The notes under the pieces: generated by a model
Database searches by the model: none
What the model was told of the DNA's origin: nothing
The model's input: the letters and a program-made list of their open reading frames with translations, nothing else
Made by a program: the position numbers and the translations under genes
Part shown: positions 8,092 through 15,984 of the stretch, piece by piece
Position numbering within the stretch: the first letter of the stretch is position 1
Layout: the number at the start of each line of letters is the position of its first letter
NCBI RefSeq assembly: GCF_003319185.1
Contig: NZ_QOHJ01000005.1
Coordinates: forward strand, 248,001-312,000
From: Blastococcus sp. TF02A-30
GTDB taxonomy: Bacteria; Actinomycetota; Actinomycetes; Mycobacteriales; Geodermatophilaceae
Length of the DNA: 64,000 bases
Direction of reading: 5' to 3'

Positions 8092-8874
8092 ATGACCACC
8101 GAGCGCAGGCCGGTCGAGTGCTGGCTCACCGACATGGACGGCGTCCTCGTGCACGAGGAGAAGGCGCTGCCCGGCGCCGCCGAGTTCCTGGAGCGGCTGG
8201 TCGACCGCGGCCGCCGGTTCCTCGTGCTCACGAACAACTCGATCTTCACCCCGCGCGACCTCGCGGCCCGGCTGTCCCGCACCGGGCTGCACGTGCCGGA
8301 GGAGTCGATCTGGACCTCGGCCCTGGCGACGGCGGACTTCCTGCACACCCAGCTGCCCGGCGGCTCGGCCTACGTCATCGGCGAGGCCGGCCTGACGACG
8401 GCGCTGCACGAGGTCGGCTACGTCATGACCGACTCCGACCCGGACTACGTCGTCCTCGGCGAGACCCGCACCTACTCCTTCGAGGCCATCACCCGCGCCA
8501 TCCGCCTGATCGGGAAGGGCGCGCGGTTCATCGCCACCAACCCCGACGTCACCGGCCCCTCCCCCGAGGGCCCGCTGCCGGCCACCGGGTCGGTCGCCGC
8601 GATGATCACCCGCGCGACCGGCGCCGAGCCGTACTTCGTGGGCAAGCCGAACCCGATGATGTTCCGCAGCGCCATGAACCGGATCGAGGCGCACTCGGAG
8701 AGCACGATCATGGTCGGCGACCGCATGGACACCGACGTGGTCGCCGGCATCGAGGCCGGGCTGGAGACGGTGCTCGTGCTGTCCGGGTCGACCGCGGCCG
8801 CCGACGTCTCGCGCTTCCCGTTCCGGCCGAGCCGGATCTGCGACTCGATCGCCGACGTCATCGACCTCGTCTAG
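8092..8874 (+). CDS. HAD-IIA family sugar phosphatase (NagD-like)
   Basis: A 260-residue hydrolase with the nucleophile motif DMDGVLV (Asp14, Asp16), LVLTNNS, VGKPNPMMF and MVGDRMDTDV in the order of HAD motifs I, II, III and IV. The cap is of the C2 type. NagD relatives dephosphorylate small sugar phosphates or nucleotides; the exact substrate is unknown. The ATG at 8092 is preceded by a GGAGG-like site (GGAGGAACCG). It is convergent with the small membrane protein that ends six bases later. Confidence 0.9.
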   Translation: MTTERRPVECWLTDMDGVLVHEEKALPGAAEFLERLVDRGRRFLVLTNNSIFTPRDLAARLSRTGLHVPEESIWTSALATADFLHTQLPGGSAYVIGEAGLTTALHEVGYVMTDSDPDYVVLGETRTYSFEAITRAIRLIGKGARFIATNPDVTGPSPEGPLPATGSVAAMITRATGAEPYFVGKPNPMMFRSAMNRIEAHSESTIMVGDRMDTDVVAGIEAGLETVLVLSGSTAAADVSRFPFRPSRICDSIADVIDLV

Positions 8875-8879
8875 CGGCG

Positions 8880-9350
8880 TCAGCGGCCCTCGAACGCCTC
8901 GCGCGCCTCGGGGGTCATGAGCAGGTAGAGCGTCGCAGCCACCAGGGCGAGCACCGGCACGCCGATCTCGGGGCGGCCGGCCTGGAAGGCGGCCACGAAG
9001 CCGGACAGCCCGAAGAACACCTGCAGGGCGATCACCGGTCCGCGGGCCCAGCCCGACAGCCGGGACAGCCCCGTGGCCGCGGCCGCGAGCACCCCGGCGA
9101 CCAGCCAGGCGAGCACGACCTCGGCCAGCGCGCGCGGCACGCTGTCGGGGTCGCCGGTGAGGGTGAGCCACAGGAGGACCAGCCCGAGGACGGCGAGCGC
9201 GCCGGCCTCGACGGCGACCACGAGCGCGGCCTGGCGCACGGACCGCGGGGCCCCCGGCCGGGCACGGTCGGGGCGGGGGGCGGGCGCCGGAGCGGACGCG
9301 CCGAACAGCCGGTCGGCCAGCCGGCGAGGGGGGCGGTTCTGCTCGCTCAC
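8880..9350 (-). CDS. Small multi-pass membrane protein
   Basis: A 156-residue protein: a proline/arginine-rich N-terminus of about 45 residues, then four hydrophobic segments (near 45-66, 74-97, 107-126 and 130-147). There are no catalytic motifs. It starts at a GTG at 9350 and diverges from the lipid kinase gene at 9433. The family is not recognised beyond a general actinobacterial membrane protein. Confidence 0.75.
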   Translation of the reverse strand: MSEQNRPPRRLADRLFGASAPAPAPRPDRARPGAPRSVRQAALVVAVEAGALAVLGLVLLWLTLTGDPDSVPRALAEVVLAWLVAGVLAAAATGLSRLSGWARGPVIALQVFFGLSGFVAAFQAGRPEIGVPVLALVAATLYLLMTPEAREAFEGR

Positions 9351-9432
9351 GGCGCCGAGGTTACGCGGCGACCCCCCGGGGACCGGCGGGTTCGCCCGGT
9401 CCCGGGCCGGGCCCCTGGTTAGCCTGGGAACC

Positions 9433-10455
9433 ATGCGCGCGCTCGTGGTGGTCAACCCGGCGGCGACGACCACCACCGCCAAGATGCGGGACGTCCTCGT
9501 CGGGGCACTGGCCAGCGAGCTCAAGGTGGACGTCGCCGAGACCGGCCACCGCGGCCACGGCCGGGAGCTCGCCGCCCGCGCGGCCGCCGACGGGATGGAC
9601 CTCGTGGTCACCCTCGGCGGCGACGGCACGGTGAACGAGGTGGTCAACGGGCTGCTCGAGCGCGGGCCGAGCCCGCACCTGCCCACGCTCGCCGTCGTCC
9701 CCGGCGGCTCCACCAACGTCTTCGCCCGCGCCCTGGGCCGGTCCCGCGACCCGGTCGAGGCGACCGCCGAGATCCTGGCGTCGATCCGCGCCGGGCGCAC
9801 CCGGCTGGTGTCGCTGGGCACGGCGTCGGCCGGCGGCACCAGCACCGCCCCGCTGGCGGGCGGGGACCCGTCGGCGGCCGCCCGCGCCGCGACCGCCGAC
9901 GCGGCGGCCGACCCGGGGTGGACGCCGGAGCGCTGGTTCGTCTTCGCCGCCGGCCTGGGCTTCGACGCCGAGGTCATCGCCCGCGTCGAGGCCCAGCGCG
10001 CGCGTGGCCGGCGTTCCACCGGTGCGCTCTACGTCCGGGAGGGGACCGCCGCGTTCCTGCTCGGCCGGGAGCGCCGCCGTCCCGCCATGACGCTGCACGT
10101 ACCCGGCCAGGAGCCGGTCCAGCAGCTGTTCCTCTGCCTGATCTCCAACGTCAGCCCGTGGACCTACCTGGGCGCGCGGCCGGTGAACCCGACCCCGGAG
10201 GCCTCCTTCGAGACCGGCCTGGACGTCTTCGCCCTGGGGCGCATGCACACCCTCGGCATGCTGCGCACGCTGCGCCAGACGCTGGCGGCCCGGCCGGTGC
10301 TCCGCGGCCGCGGCCTGCACCGCTGGCACGACCTCCCGGAGCTGACGCTGACCGCCGTCCGGCCCCAGGGCTGGCAGGTCGACGGAGAGCACCTCGGCAC
10401 CGCCACCGGCCTGCGGATCCGCTCCGTCCCGGCCGCCCTGCGCGTCGTCTCCTGA
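9433..10455 (+). CDS. Diacylglycerol/lipid kinase family protein
   Basis: A 340-residue enzyme of the DAGK catalytic family. VVNPAA at the start, LGGDGTVNEVVNGL and VPGGSTNVFARAL are the nucleotide-binding and catalytic signatures, and GLGFDAEVI marks the second domain. It likely phosphorylates diacylglycerol or a related lipid, which fits with psd-pssA nearby but is not proved. It lies upstream of whiB1, as its relative does in mycobacteria. An alanine-rich insertion sits between the domains at about residues 135-165. Confidence 0.9.
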   Translation: MRALVVVNPAATTTTAKMRDVLVGALASELKVDVAETGHRGHGRELAARAAADGMDLVVTLGGDGTVNEVVNGLLERGPSPHLPTLAVVPGGSTNVFARALGRSRDPVEATAEILASIRAGRTRLVSLGTASAGGTSTAPLAGGDPSAAARAATADAAADPGWTPERWFVFAAGLGFDAEVIARVEAQRARGRRSTGALYVREGTAAFLLGRERRRPAMTLHVPGQEPVQQLFLCLISNVSPWTYLGARPVNPTPEASFETGLDVFALGRMHTLGMLRTLRQTLAARPVLRGRGLHRWHDLPELTLTAVRPQGWQVDGEHLGTATGLRIRSVPAALRVVS

Positions 10456-10518
10456 CCGCTACCTGAAGAGGTTCCGGAACGCGCTAACCCACCCGAGTGG
10501 CACGCCTACCACGGCCGT

Positions 10519-10534
10519 GGTGAGCTTGCTCACG
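10519..10534. promoter_or_regulatory. CRP-like palindrome upstream of whiB1
   Basis: GTGA-N6-TCAC with inner symmetry (GTGAGC-TT-GCTCAC), very close to the TGTGA-N6-TCACA consensus of CRP/FNR regulators. It lies 214 bases before the whiB1 start. In mycobacteria the whiB1 promoter is controlled by the cAMP receptor protein, so control by a CRP homologue is a reasonable inference. Confidence 0.6.
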
Positions 10535-10561
10535 CGGGGGTCGGCGCTGACCTGGTTTCGC

Positions 10562-10590
10562 TTGACAGGCGACGGTCCCGTGAAAGCATC
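10562..10590 (+). promoter_or_regulatory. Possible whiB1 promoter (-35 TTGACA)
   Basis: A perfect TTGACA at 10562-10567, unusual in this GC-rich background, stands 28 bases after the CRP-like site. With a 17-base spacer the -10 would be AGCATC, which is weak. The start point is therefore uncertain. Confidence 0.35.
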
Positions 10591-10657
10591 GCTGCTGGAA
10601 CGCAACTTGCCGGTAACAAAGCAGGCAGTCGCTGCCGCCATGGCGCTGGAGACCCCG

Positions 10658-10685
10658 GTGTCGGCTCGGCGGTGTCGGCTCGGCG
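10658..10685. repeat. Two tandem 14-bp units in the whiB1 leader
   Basis: GTGTCGGCTCGGCG occurs twice head to tail without mismatch, about 65 bases before the whiB1 start. It could be a slippage product or a paired binding site. Confidence 0.8.
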
Positions 10686-10747
10686 CAGGCGAACCTGGCA
10701 CGGCGACTGACGTACCAACCGTAGACGACACCGAGGAGTACACCGCC

Positions 10748-10999
10748 ATGGACTGGCGCCACCGCGCGCTCTGCCGGGACGAGGATCCGGAGCTGTTCTT
10801 CCCGATCGGGACGACCGGCCCCGCGATCGTCCAGATCGAGCAGGCGAAGGCAGTGTGCCAGCGCTGCCCGGTCGTGCAGTCGTGCCTGGACTGGGCTCTC
10901 CGCTCCGGTCAGGACTCCGGCGTCTGGGGTGGGCTCTCCGAGGACGAGCGGCGCGCGCTCAAGCGGCGCCAGGCTCGGACCCGGGTGCACACCGCCTGA
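10748..10999 (+). CDS. whiB1: WhiB1-type iron-sulfur transcription factor
   Basis: An 83-residue Wbl protein with the four cluster cysteines at C9, C37, C40 and C46 (C-x2-C-x5-C core) and the GVWGG turn at 58-62, followed by the basic DERRALKRRQ segment. The N-terminus MDWRH and the whole length match WhiB1, an essential NO-sensitive regulator that binds the primary sigma factor. GAGGAG lies about 10 bases before the ATG. The long upstream region holds a CRP-like palindrome, a TTGACA and a tandem repeat. A bidirectional terminator separates it from pdtaS. Confidence 0.95.
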   Translation: MDWRHRALCRDEDPELFFPIGTTGPAIVQIEQAKAVCQRCPVVQSCLDWALRSGQDSGVWGGLSEDERRALKRRQARTRVHTA

Positions 11000-11037
11000 T
11001 CCGGCGCACACCGCGGCTTCACCGCACGCACCGCCAC

Positions 11038-11069
11038 GAGGCCGGTCCGGGACTTCCCGGACCGGCCTC
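11038..11069. terminator. Bidirectional terminator between whiB1 and pdtaS
   Basis: A perfect 14-bp inverted repeat (GAGGCCGGTCCGGG / CCCGGACCGGCCTC) with a four-base loop, between the convergent stop codons. Confidence 0.85.
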
Positions 11070-11077
11070 GGCGCATC

Positions 11078-12559
11078 TCAGCGCCGTGAGCCCGCCGCCC
11101 CCGGCAGCCGCAGCACCACCTCGGTGCCGACGCCCTCCCCCGGGGAGCCCATCGCCAGCGTGCCGCCGAGCTCGCCCACGATCAGCGTCCGCACGATCTG
11201 CAGGCCCAGCCCGTCGCTCTGCGCGACGTCGAAGCCGTCGGGCAGCCCGCGGCCGTCGTCCCGCACCCGGACCACCAGGTCGTCCCCGGACCGTTCCGCG
11301 ACCAGCTCGATGGCGCCCGGCTCCCCGTCGGGGAAGGCGTGCTCGGCGGCGTTGTGCAGCAGCTCGGTCACCGCGAGGACCAGCGGCGTCGCCGCCTCGG
11401 CCGGCAGCTCGCCGAACGACCCCGTGCGGCGCGTGCGGGCGGCCGGGCCGACCGAGGTGAGGTCGCCCAGCATCGGCAGCACCTGGTCCAGGACGTCGTC
11501 CACGTCGACGACGTCCTCCCGGCTGCCGGCCAGCGTCTCGTGCACGACCGCGATCGACGCCACCCGGCGCACCGATTCCTCCAGCGCCGCGCGCGCGGCC
11601 GGCTCGGTCATCCGGCGGGCCTGCAGCCGCAGCAGGGCGGCGACGGTCTGCAGGTTGTTCTTCACGCGGTGGTGGATCTCGCGGATCGTCGCGTCCTTGG
11701 TGAGCAGCGCCCGGTCGCGGCGGCGCACGTCGGTGACGTCGCGCACCAGCACCAGCGCGCCTTCCTCCACCCCCGGCGCCTGCAGCGGCAGGGCCCGGAC
11801 CAGCATCGTGGCCGAGTCGCCCTCGACGTCCATGGGATCGGGGAACCGGCCGGCCACCGCGGCGGCGATGCCGGCGGCCACCGCCTCGCCCACCACGCGG
11901 TCCGCGGCGACCGTGCGGGTCACCGCGGCCAGGTCCTGCCCCACGAGGTCGCCCTCGACGCCGATCCGGCGGTAGGCCGACAGGGCGTTGGGGCTGGCGT
12001 AGACCGCCCGTCCCCGGCCGTCCAGCCGGACCAGCCCGTCGCCGACGCGGGGGCTCATCTCGGCGTCCTGCAGCTTCTCCGGCGGAAAGGTCCCGGCCGA
12101 CACCATGAGGCAGAGGTCCGCGGCGATGTCGAGGTAGGTCAGCTCCAGCGTCGACGGCGACCGCGTGACGGCCAGGTTGGTGTCCTTGGCCAGGACGGCG
12201 ACCACGACCCCGTCGTGCCGGACCGGGATGACCTCCCGCCGCCGCGGGGCGACACCCGACCAGTCCGGCTCCCCCTCGGTGACCGGGCGGCCCTCGCGGT
12301 GGGCCAGGACGAACGGCTGCGCGGCCTCGGCCTCCACCTCGGTGCCGACCAGGTCCTCCGGCCGGCTCGTGGGGGCGGTGAGCGGGCGGACCTGCGCGAC
12401 GCACCACCAGGCGCCGGTGGGCAGCGGCACCCAGAGCGTGAGGTCGGCGAAGGACAGGTCGGCCAGCAGCTGCCAGTCGGCCACCAGCCGCCGGGAGTGG
12501 TCGACCTGCGAGGGGTGCGACGCCGACCCCCGGGTCAGGCGTTCGGAGAGGCTGCTCAT
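11078..12559 (-). CDS. pdtaS: PdtaS-type sensor histidine kinase
   Basis: A 493-residue cytosolic kinase with no membrane segments. The order is an N-terminal GAF-like domain (about 1-140), a PAS-like domain (about 170-280), an HWE/HisKA_2 dimerisation box with IREIHHRVKNNLQT and a HATPase domain (LLHNAAEHAF, DDGRGLPDGF, GLGLQIVRTL). Such kinases phosphorylate an ANTAR-domain response regulator (PdtaR) that acts on nascent RNA. No pdtaR is seen in the window, but an ANTAR-only protein occurs at 52961. The ATG at 12559 gives MSSLSERL, the family start. Position next to whiB1 matches mycobacteria. Confidence 0.92.
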   Translation of the reverse strand: MSSLSERLTRGSASHPSQVDHSRRLVADWQLLADLSFADLTLWVPLPTGAWWCVAQVRPLTAPTSRPEDLVGTEVEAEAAQPFVLAHREGRPVTEGEPDWSGVAPRRREVIPVRHDGVVVAVLAKDTNLAVTRSPSTLELTYLDIAADLCLMVSAGTFPPEKLQDAEMSPRVGDGLVRLDGRGRAVYASPNALSAYRRIGVEGDLVGQDLAAVTRTVAADRVVGEAVAAGIAAAVAGRFPDPMDVEGDSATMLVRALPLQAPGVEEGALVLVRDVTDVRRRDRALLTKDATIREIHHRVKNNLQTVAALLRLQARRMTEPAARAALEESVRRVASIAVVHETLAGSREDVVDVDDVLDQVLPMLGDLTSVGPAARTRRTGSFGELPAEAATPLVLAVTELLHNAAEHAFPDGEPGAIELVAERSGDDLVVRVRDDGRGLPDGFDVAQSDGLGLQIVRTLIVGELGGTLAMGSPGEGVGTEVVLRLPGAAGSRR

Positions 12560-12586
12560 GGTGGCGCCGAGCCTAGGCTGCACGGC

Positions 12587-13084
12587 GTGGTCGACGTCTC
12601 CCCGCTCCGGATCGAGCCCGCCGTCCCCGCCGACTACGCGCGCATCGCCGAGCTCACCGTGTCCGTCTACGCCGACGGCGGCCTGGCCTCACCCGCCTAC
12701 CACCCGGAGCTGGCCGACGTCGCCGGGCGGGCGGGCCGCGCGCAGCTGCTGGTGGTCCGCGACGGGAGCGACCGGATCATCGGCAGCGTCGCCCTCGTGC
12801 TGGACGGCGACTTCGGCGAGGTCACCGAGTCCGACGACGAGGCCGCCGTCCGGATGCTCGTGGTCGACCCGGCCGCGCAGGGCCGCGGCATCGGCGAACG
12901 GCTGATGACCGAGTGCCTCGACCGGGCGCGGGCGGCCGGCAAGAAGCGGATGGTGCTCTCGACCGGGCCGCTGATGACCGCGGCGCACCGGCTCTACGAA
13001 CGGCTGGGCTTCACCCGGCTGCCGGAGCGGGACTGGACCCCGGTGCCCGGCATCGACCTGCGGGTCTACGAGCTGGAGCTCTGA
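12587..13084 (+). CDS. GNAT acetyltransferase
   Basis: A 165-residue acetyltransferase; MLVVDPAAQGRGIGERLMTEC is the acetyl-CoA motif and AHRLYERLGFTRLPERDW the C-terminal strand-helix. The substrate is unknown. The GTG at 12587 is 27 bases from the divergent pdtaS start. No ribosome site is evident, so it may be leaderless. Confidence 0.85.
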   Translation: MVDVSPLRIEPAVPADYARIAELTVSVYADGGLASPAYHPELADVAGRAGRAQLLVVRDGSDRIIGSVALVLDGDFGEVTESDDEAAVRMLVVDPAAQGRGIGERLMTECLDRARAAGKKRMVLSTGPLMTAAHRLYERLGFTRLPERDWTPVPGIDLRVYELEL

Positions 13085-13088
13085 CCGC

Positions 13089-13310
13089 TCAGTCGGCCAC
13101 GGTGGCGATGAGGTCGCCCTCCTGGAGGACCTCGCCCTCGACCACGTGCAGCTCCTGGACCGTCCCCGAGCGCTCGGTGAGGACGGGGATCTCCATCTTC
13201 ATCGACTCGAGGATGACCAGCGTGTCGCCGGCCGCCACCTGCGCCCCGGGGGTGACCAGCACCTTCCAGACGCTGGACACCATCTCGGCGTGGATCTCCT
13301 CGACCGCCAC
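13089..13310 (-). CDS. Biotin carboxyl carrier protein, single domain
   Basis: A 73-residue biotinyl domain. The biotinylated lysine lies in ESMKMEIP, and the flanking VTPGAQVAAGDTL and EGEVLQEGDLI halves form the usual beta-barrel. I chose the GTG at 13310 (GGAGGG eight bases before it, and AVEEIHAEM as the family start) over the upstream ATG at 13352. It resembles the stand-alone mycobacterial TB7.3-type protein. Just upstream on the same strand lies a degenerate biotin carboxylase, so the pair may act with a carboxyltransferase encoded elsewhere. Confidence 0.88.
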   Translation of the reverse strand: MAVEEIHAEMVSSVWKVLVTPGAQVAAGDTLVILESMKMEIPVLTERSGTVQELHVVEGEVLQEGDLIATVAD

Positions 13311-13363
13311 CGGGCACCCTCCGTCGTCCGCCGTCCTGCCGTGCTCATCCAAGCACTCCGACG

Positions 13364-14404
13364 TCAGGCGCTGGGTACCGCGCTGCCTTCGGCGAGCCGA
13401 CCCAGCACCGCGCAGACCTCGGGGCCGTCGTGCGGCACCCCGACGTCGGCGACCTCGGTCAGCGCGCGGGACGCGGCCCGAGCCGCCGTGGCGGTGTCCG
13501 GCGCCGCGGCGCTGACGGTGGCCAGCAGCGCGTCGTACCAGCCGTCGAGGCGGTCACCGCGCTCGTACCCGCTGACCGCCACCACCTCCTCCGGGCCGGC
13601 GGTGCGACGGCGGCCGGTGCCGGGCAGCCGGCCGGTGATGCGTCCCTCGGTCCCGGGCGGCAGGGTCGAGCGCAGCTGCACCGCGACCGCGGCCTGCCAC
13701 TCCCGGGACCCCGGCCGGCCCTCGGCGCGCGGACCGGCCGCGCTGCGCAGCGCGAGCTCGACCGCGTCGACGCCGTGCGCCCGTTCCAGGACCGCCATGT
13801 CGAGGGAGAACCCGGCGGCCACCTCGGCCAGCTCCCCGTCGGGCGCGATCCCGACGGTCACCAGACCCCGCCAGCCGACCTCCGCCAGCCGACCCGCCGC
13901 GGCGGGGACCGAGGTCCGCTCCTCCGGCGTCCACGACACCCGGGCGATGCCGGCGGCGCGGTCGCGGGAGACCGGCGTCGGGAAGCGCAGGCCCTCCTCG
14001 GTGACCCAGGCCAGCAGACCGCGCTCGCTGGCCGGCTCCACGCCGTCGCCCCCGAGCCGCTCGAGGACGTCCGGGTCCGGCCCCACCCACACCAGGCCCG
14101 CGTCGAGGACGGCGGCCGCCAGCCGGGCGTTGCCCGCCAGCGCCGGCGGGACGGGGAGGACGGCGGTGACCCCGCTGCGCCGCGCCGCCTCCACGATGCG
14201 GTCGACGGCGAGGTAGGACTCGCTGGCCGGCGCGGGCCCGAGCAGGACCGCGTCGTCGGCCAGGCGCACGTGCCGCGCCGACCGCTCCGCCTCGGAGTGC
14301 ACCGCGACCGCCTTGACGCCGAGCCGCTCGCAGGCCTGCACGACCCCGCAGGCGGCCGGCCCCCGGCCGGCCACCAGAACGCTCTCGATCCCCAGGTTCG
14401 CCAC
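13364..14404 (-). CDS. Degenerate biotin carboxylase-like protein
   Basis: A 346-residue protein. Residues 1-115 follow the N-terminal fold of biotin carboxylases (VLVAGRGPAACGVVQACERLG, AVHSEAERSARHVRLADDA, the SYLAVDRIVEAARR helix). The following region is too short and lacks the glycine-rich ATP-grasp loop and the catalytic HIE/RDCS-type motifs, while a C-terminal part (residues 180-330) keeps scattered similarity to the rest. Active enzymes are about 450 residues. It is therefore probably non-catalytic, or regulatory. It ends about 50 bases before the biotin carrier gene, suggesting an operon. Confidence 0.65.
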   Translation of the reverse strand: MANLGIESVLVAGRGPAACGVVQACERLGVKAVAVHSEAERSARHVRLADDAVLLGPAPASESYLAVDRIVEAARRSGVTAVLPVPPALAGNARLAAAVLDAGLVWVGPDPDVLERLGGDGVEPASERGLLAWVTEEGLRFPTPVSRDRAAGIARVSWTPEERTSVPAAAGRLAEVGWRGLVTVGIAPDGELAEVAAGFSLDMAVLERAHGVDAVELALRSAAGPRAEGRPGSREWQAAVAVQLRSTLPPGTEGRITGRLPGTGRRRTAGPEEVVAVSGYERGDRLDGWYDALLATVSAAAPDTATAARAASRALTEVADVGVPHDGPEVCAVLGRLAEGSAVPSA

Positions 14405-14576
14405 CGGTGCTCCTCCTGCGTGTCCCCCGTCCAGCGCACGACCGGACCGCCCCGTGAGAGGCTTACCCCGTCAGCTTGGCGGCTCCGGTGATGCCGCGCA
14501 CCCTACGTGCGCCGTCGTCCCGGTCCGCGATCCACCGGGTTCGCAGAGCCCACCGGTCACGAGAGGAGGGCAGCGA

Positions 14577-14651
14577 ATGTCGAAGCGAGGTCGCAAGCGT
14601 CGCTCCCGCAAGGGGAGCAAGGCCAACCACGGCAAGCGTCCCAACGCCTGA
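14577..14651 (+). CDS. Ribosomal protein bL37 (24 residues)
   Basis: A tiny, strongly basic protein that starts MSKRGRKRRSRKGSK and ends ANHGKRPNA. This is the pattern of the 24-residue large-subunit protein bL37 known from mycobacterial ribosomes. A strong ribosome site (GAGGAGGG) precedes the ATG by about six bases, and a strong terminator follows at 14708-14748. The product would sit in the 50S subunit near the decoding-side rRNA. It is easily missed by gene finders because of its length. Confidence 0.85.
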   Translation: MSKRGRKRRSRKGSKANHGKRPNA

Positions 14652-14663
14652 GGAAACCCCCCT

Positions 14664-14708
14664 GCCCCCCACGGCTCGCACGCTCGCCGCGGGACCCTGC
14701 AGGGGGCC
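14664..14708 (+). repeat. Dispersed intergenic repeat, copy A
   Basis: Contains CTCGCACGCTC followed by a GC-rich tail with the palindrome CCCTGCAGGG. It starts 13 bases after the bL37 stop. Related copies are at 23081, 31658 and, reversed, 45374. Confidence 0.55.
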
Positions 14709-14748
14709 GAACGCCCCGCCCCCGCTGTCGCGGGTGGCGGGGCGTTCG
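14708..14748. terminator. Strong hairpin terminator after bL37
   Basis: Long stem CGAACGCCCCGCC / GGCGGGGCGTTCG extended by CCCGC/GCGGG with one bulged base and a TGTC loop, located between the convergent bL37 and rsrA genes. Confidence 0.85.
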
Positions 14749-14762
14749 TCGTTCTCCGGCCG

Positions 14763-15092
14763 CTACTCGGCGGTGCGCTCGACGGAGATGCGCTCGACGC
14801 TGACCTGGGTGCCGTCCTCCTCGAAGGAGACGGTGGTCAGCTGCAGCTTGATCCGCTCGCGCAGCGACGGCGGCGGGACGTCGCCGCCGCAGCGGCGGCG
14901 CACCAGCGCCTTGAACTCCTGCTCGATGCCGAACTCCCGCAGGCACGAGGAGCAGTCCTCGAGGTGCTCGGCGATGACTCCCCTGCGGGCGTCGCTGGTC
15001 TCGTGGTCGAGGAACTCGAAGACGTGCGTGAGGACGTCGTCGCACGAGTTGATCTCGATCGGCTCGCCGGCCTGCGGAGCGTCGTCGCTCAT
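14763..15092 (-). CDS. rsrA: Redox-sensing zinc anti-sigma factor RsrA
   Basis: A 109-residue ZAS-family protein with Cys17 and the HLEDCSSC motif (His43, Cys47, Cys50; H-x3-C-x2-C). In the family these coordinate zinc and form a disulfide on thiol oxidation, releasing the sigma factor. Its ATG overlaps the sigR stop by one base (TGATG), so the two are coupled and balanced. It is the 3' gene of the sigR-rsrA operon and faces bL37 across a terminator. Confidence 0.93.
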   Translation of the reverse strand: MSDDAPQAGEPIEINSCDDVLTHVFEFLDHETSDARRGVIAEHLEDCSSCLREFGIEQEFKALVRRRCGGDVPPPSLRERIKLQLTTVSFEEDGTQVSVERISVERTAE

Positions 15093-15778
15093 CAGTGGCT
15101 CGCCTCCTCACCGGCTCCGGCGCGGACGAAGCCGCGCTCACGGGCGTAGTCGGCCAGCAGCTTCTGCAGCCCGCGGCGGCCGCGGTGCAGCCGGGACATC
15201 ACCGTGCCGATGGGCGTGCCCATGATCTCGGCGATCTCCTTGTAGGCGAACCCCTCGACGTCGGCCAGGTAGACGGCCAGCCGGAAGTCCTCCGGCAGCT
15301 GCTGGAGGGCCTCCTTGATGTCGGAGTCCGGCAGGTGGTCCAGCGCCTCGATCTCGGCCGACCGCAGCCCGCTGGAGCTGTGCTCCTCGGCCGCGTACAG
15401 CTGCCAGTCCTGGACCTGGTCGGTCGGGTACTGCTGCGGCTGCCGCTGCTTCTTGCGGTAGCTGTTGATGTAGGTGTTGGTCAAGATCCGGTACAGCCAC
15501 GCCTTGAGGTTGGTGCCCTCGGCGAACTGGTGGAAGGCCGAGTACGCCTTCACGAAGGTCTCCTGGACCAGGTCCTCGGCGTCGGCCGGGTTGCGGGTCA
15601 TCCGCAGCGCGGCCGGGTAGAGCTGGTCGAGGAAGGGCAGGGCGTCGCGCTCGAAGCGCGCGTCCCGCTCGGCACGGGTCTCGGCGACCTCGGTGCGGCT
15701 GCCGCCCTCGCGGGCCTCGGGCACCTCCACCGGGCCGGGGATCTGACCGGGGTTCTCGACCGCGGACTCCTCAGGCAC
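15092..15778 (-). CDS. sigR: ECF sigma factor SigR/SigH (thiol-oxidative stress)
   Basis: A 228-residue group IV sigma factor. Region 2 ([48 protein letters not shown]) and region 4 ([41 protein letters not shown]) are intact. The GTG at 15778 is preceded by GGAGAGG; the roughly 50-residue N-terminal extension is also seen in SigR/SigH relatives. It directs thioredoxin, mycothiol and protease genes under disulfide stress and is held by RsrA. A matching SigR promoter lies about 140 bases upstream. Confidence 0.93.
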   Translation of the reverse strand: MPEESAVENPGQIPGPVEVPEAREGGSRTEVAETRAERDARFERDALPFLDQLYPAALRMTRNPADAEDLVQETFVKAYSAFHQFAEGTNLKAWLYRILTNTYINSYRKKQRQPQQYPTDQVQDWQLYAAEEHSSSGLRSAEIEALDHLPDSDIKEALQQLPEDFRLAVYLADVEGFAYKEIAEIMGTPIGTVMSRLHRGRRGLQKLLADYARERGFVRAGAGEEASH

Positions 15779-15916
15779 CGACCGTCCTCTCCGGTGCCCC
15801 GTGACGCGGGGCACCACGTCGGTCGATCCTAGCCGCGCCGCGTCCGGGCGGCCCGGGGGACGCCGGTTCGCGGCCCGCTGGCGGGGCGTCGAGACGGTGC
15901 TGCTCACGGCCGGTGC

Positions 15917-15944
15917 AACGGAGCCGCAGGTCGGGCGCATTCCC
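15917..15944 (-). promoter_or_regulatory. SigR-type autoregulatory promoter
   Basis: On the minus strand GGGAAT (15944-15939) is followed after 19 bases by GTT (15919-15917), close to the GGAAT-N18-GTT consensus of SigR/SigH promoters. It points toward sigR and would give a leader of about 130 bases. The spacer is one base longer than optimal. Confidence 0.6.
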
Positions 15945-15984
15945 CCGCGAGCAGATCCGGTCTGCCCCGATACAGTGCCCCGCC

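Noticed and set aside
11038-11069. Long perfect inverted repeat as a mobile element end
   Set aside because: It is a simple stem-loop between convergent genes with no transposase or target duplication; terminator is the better reading.
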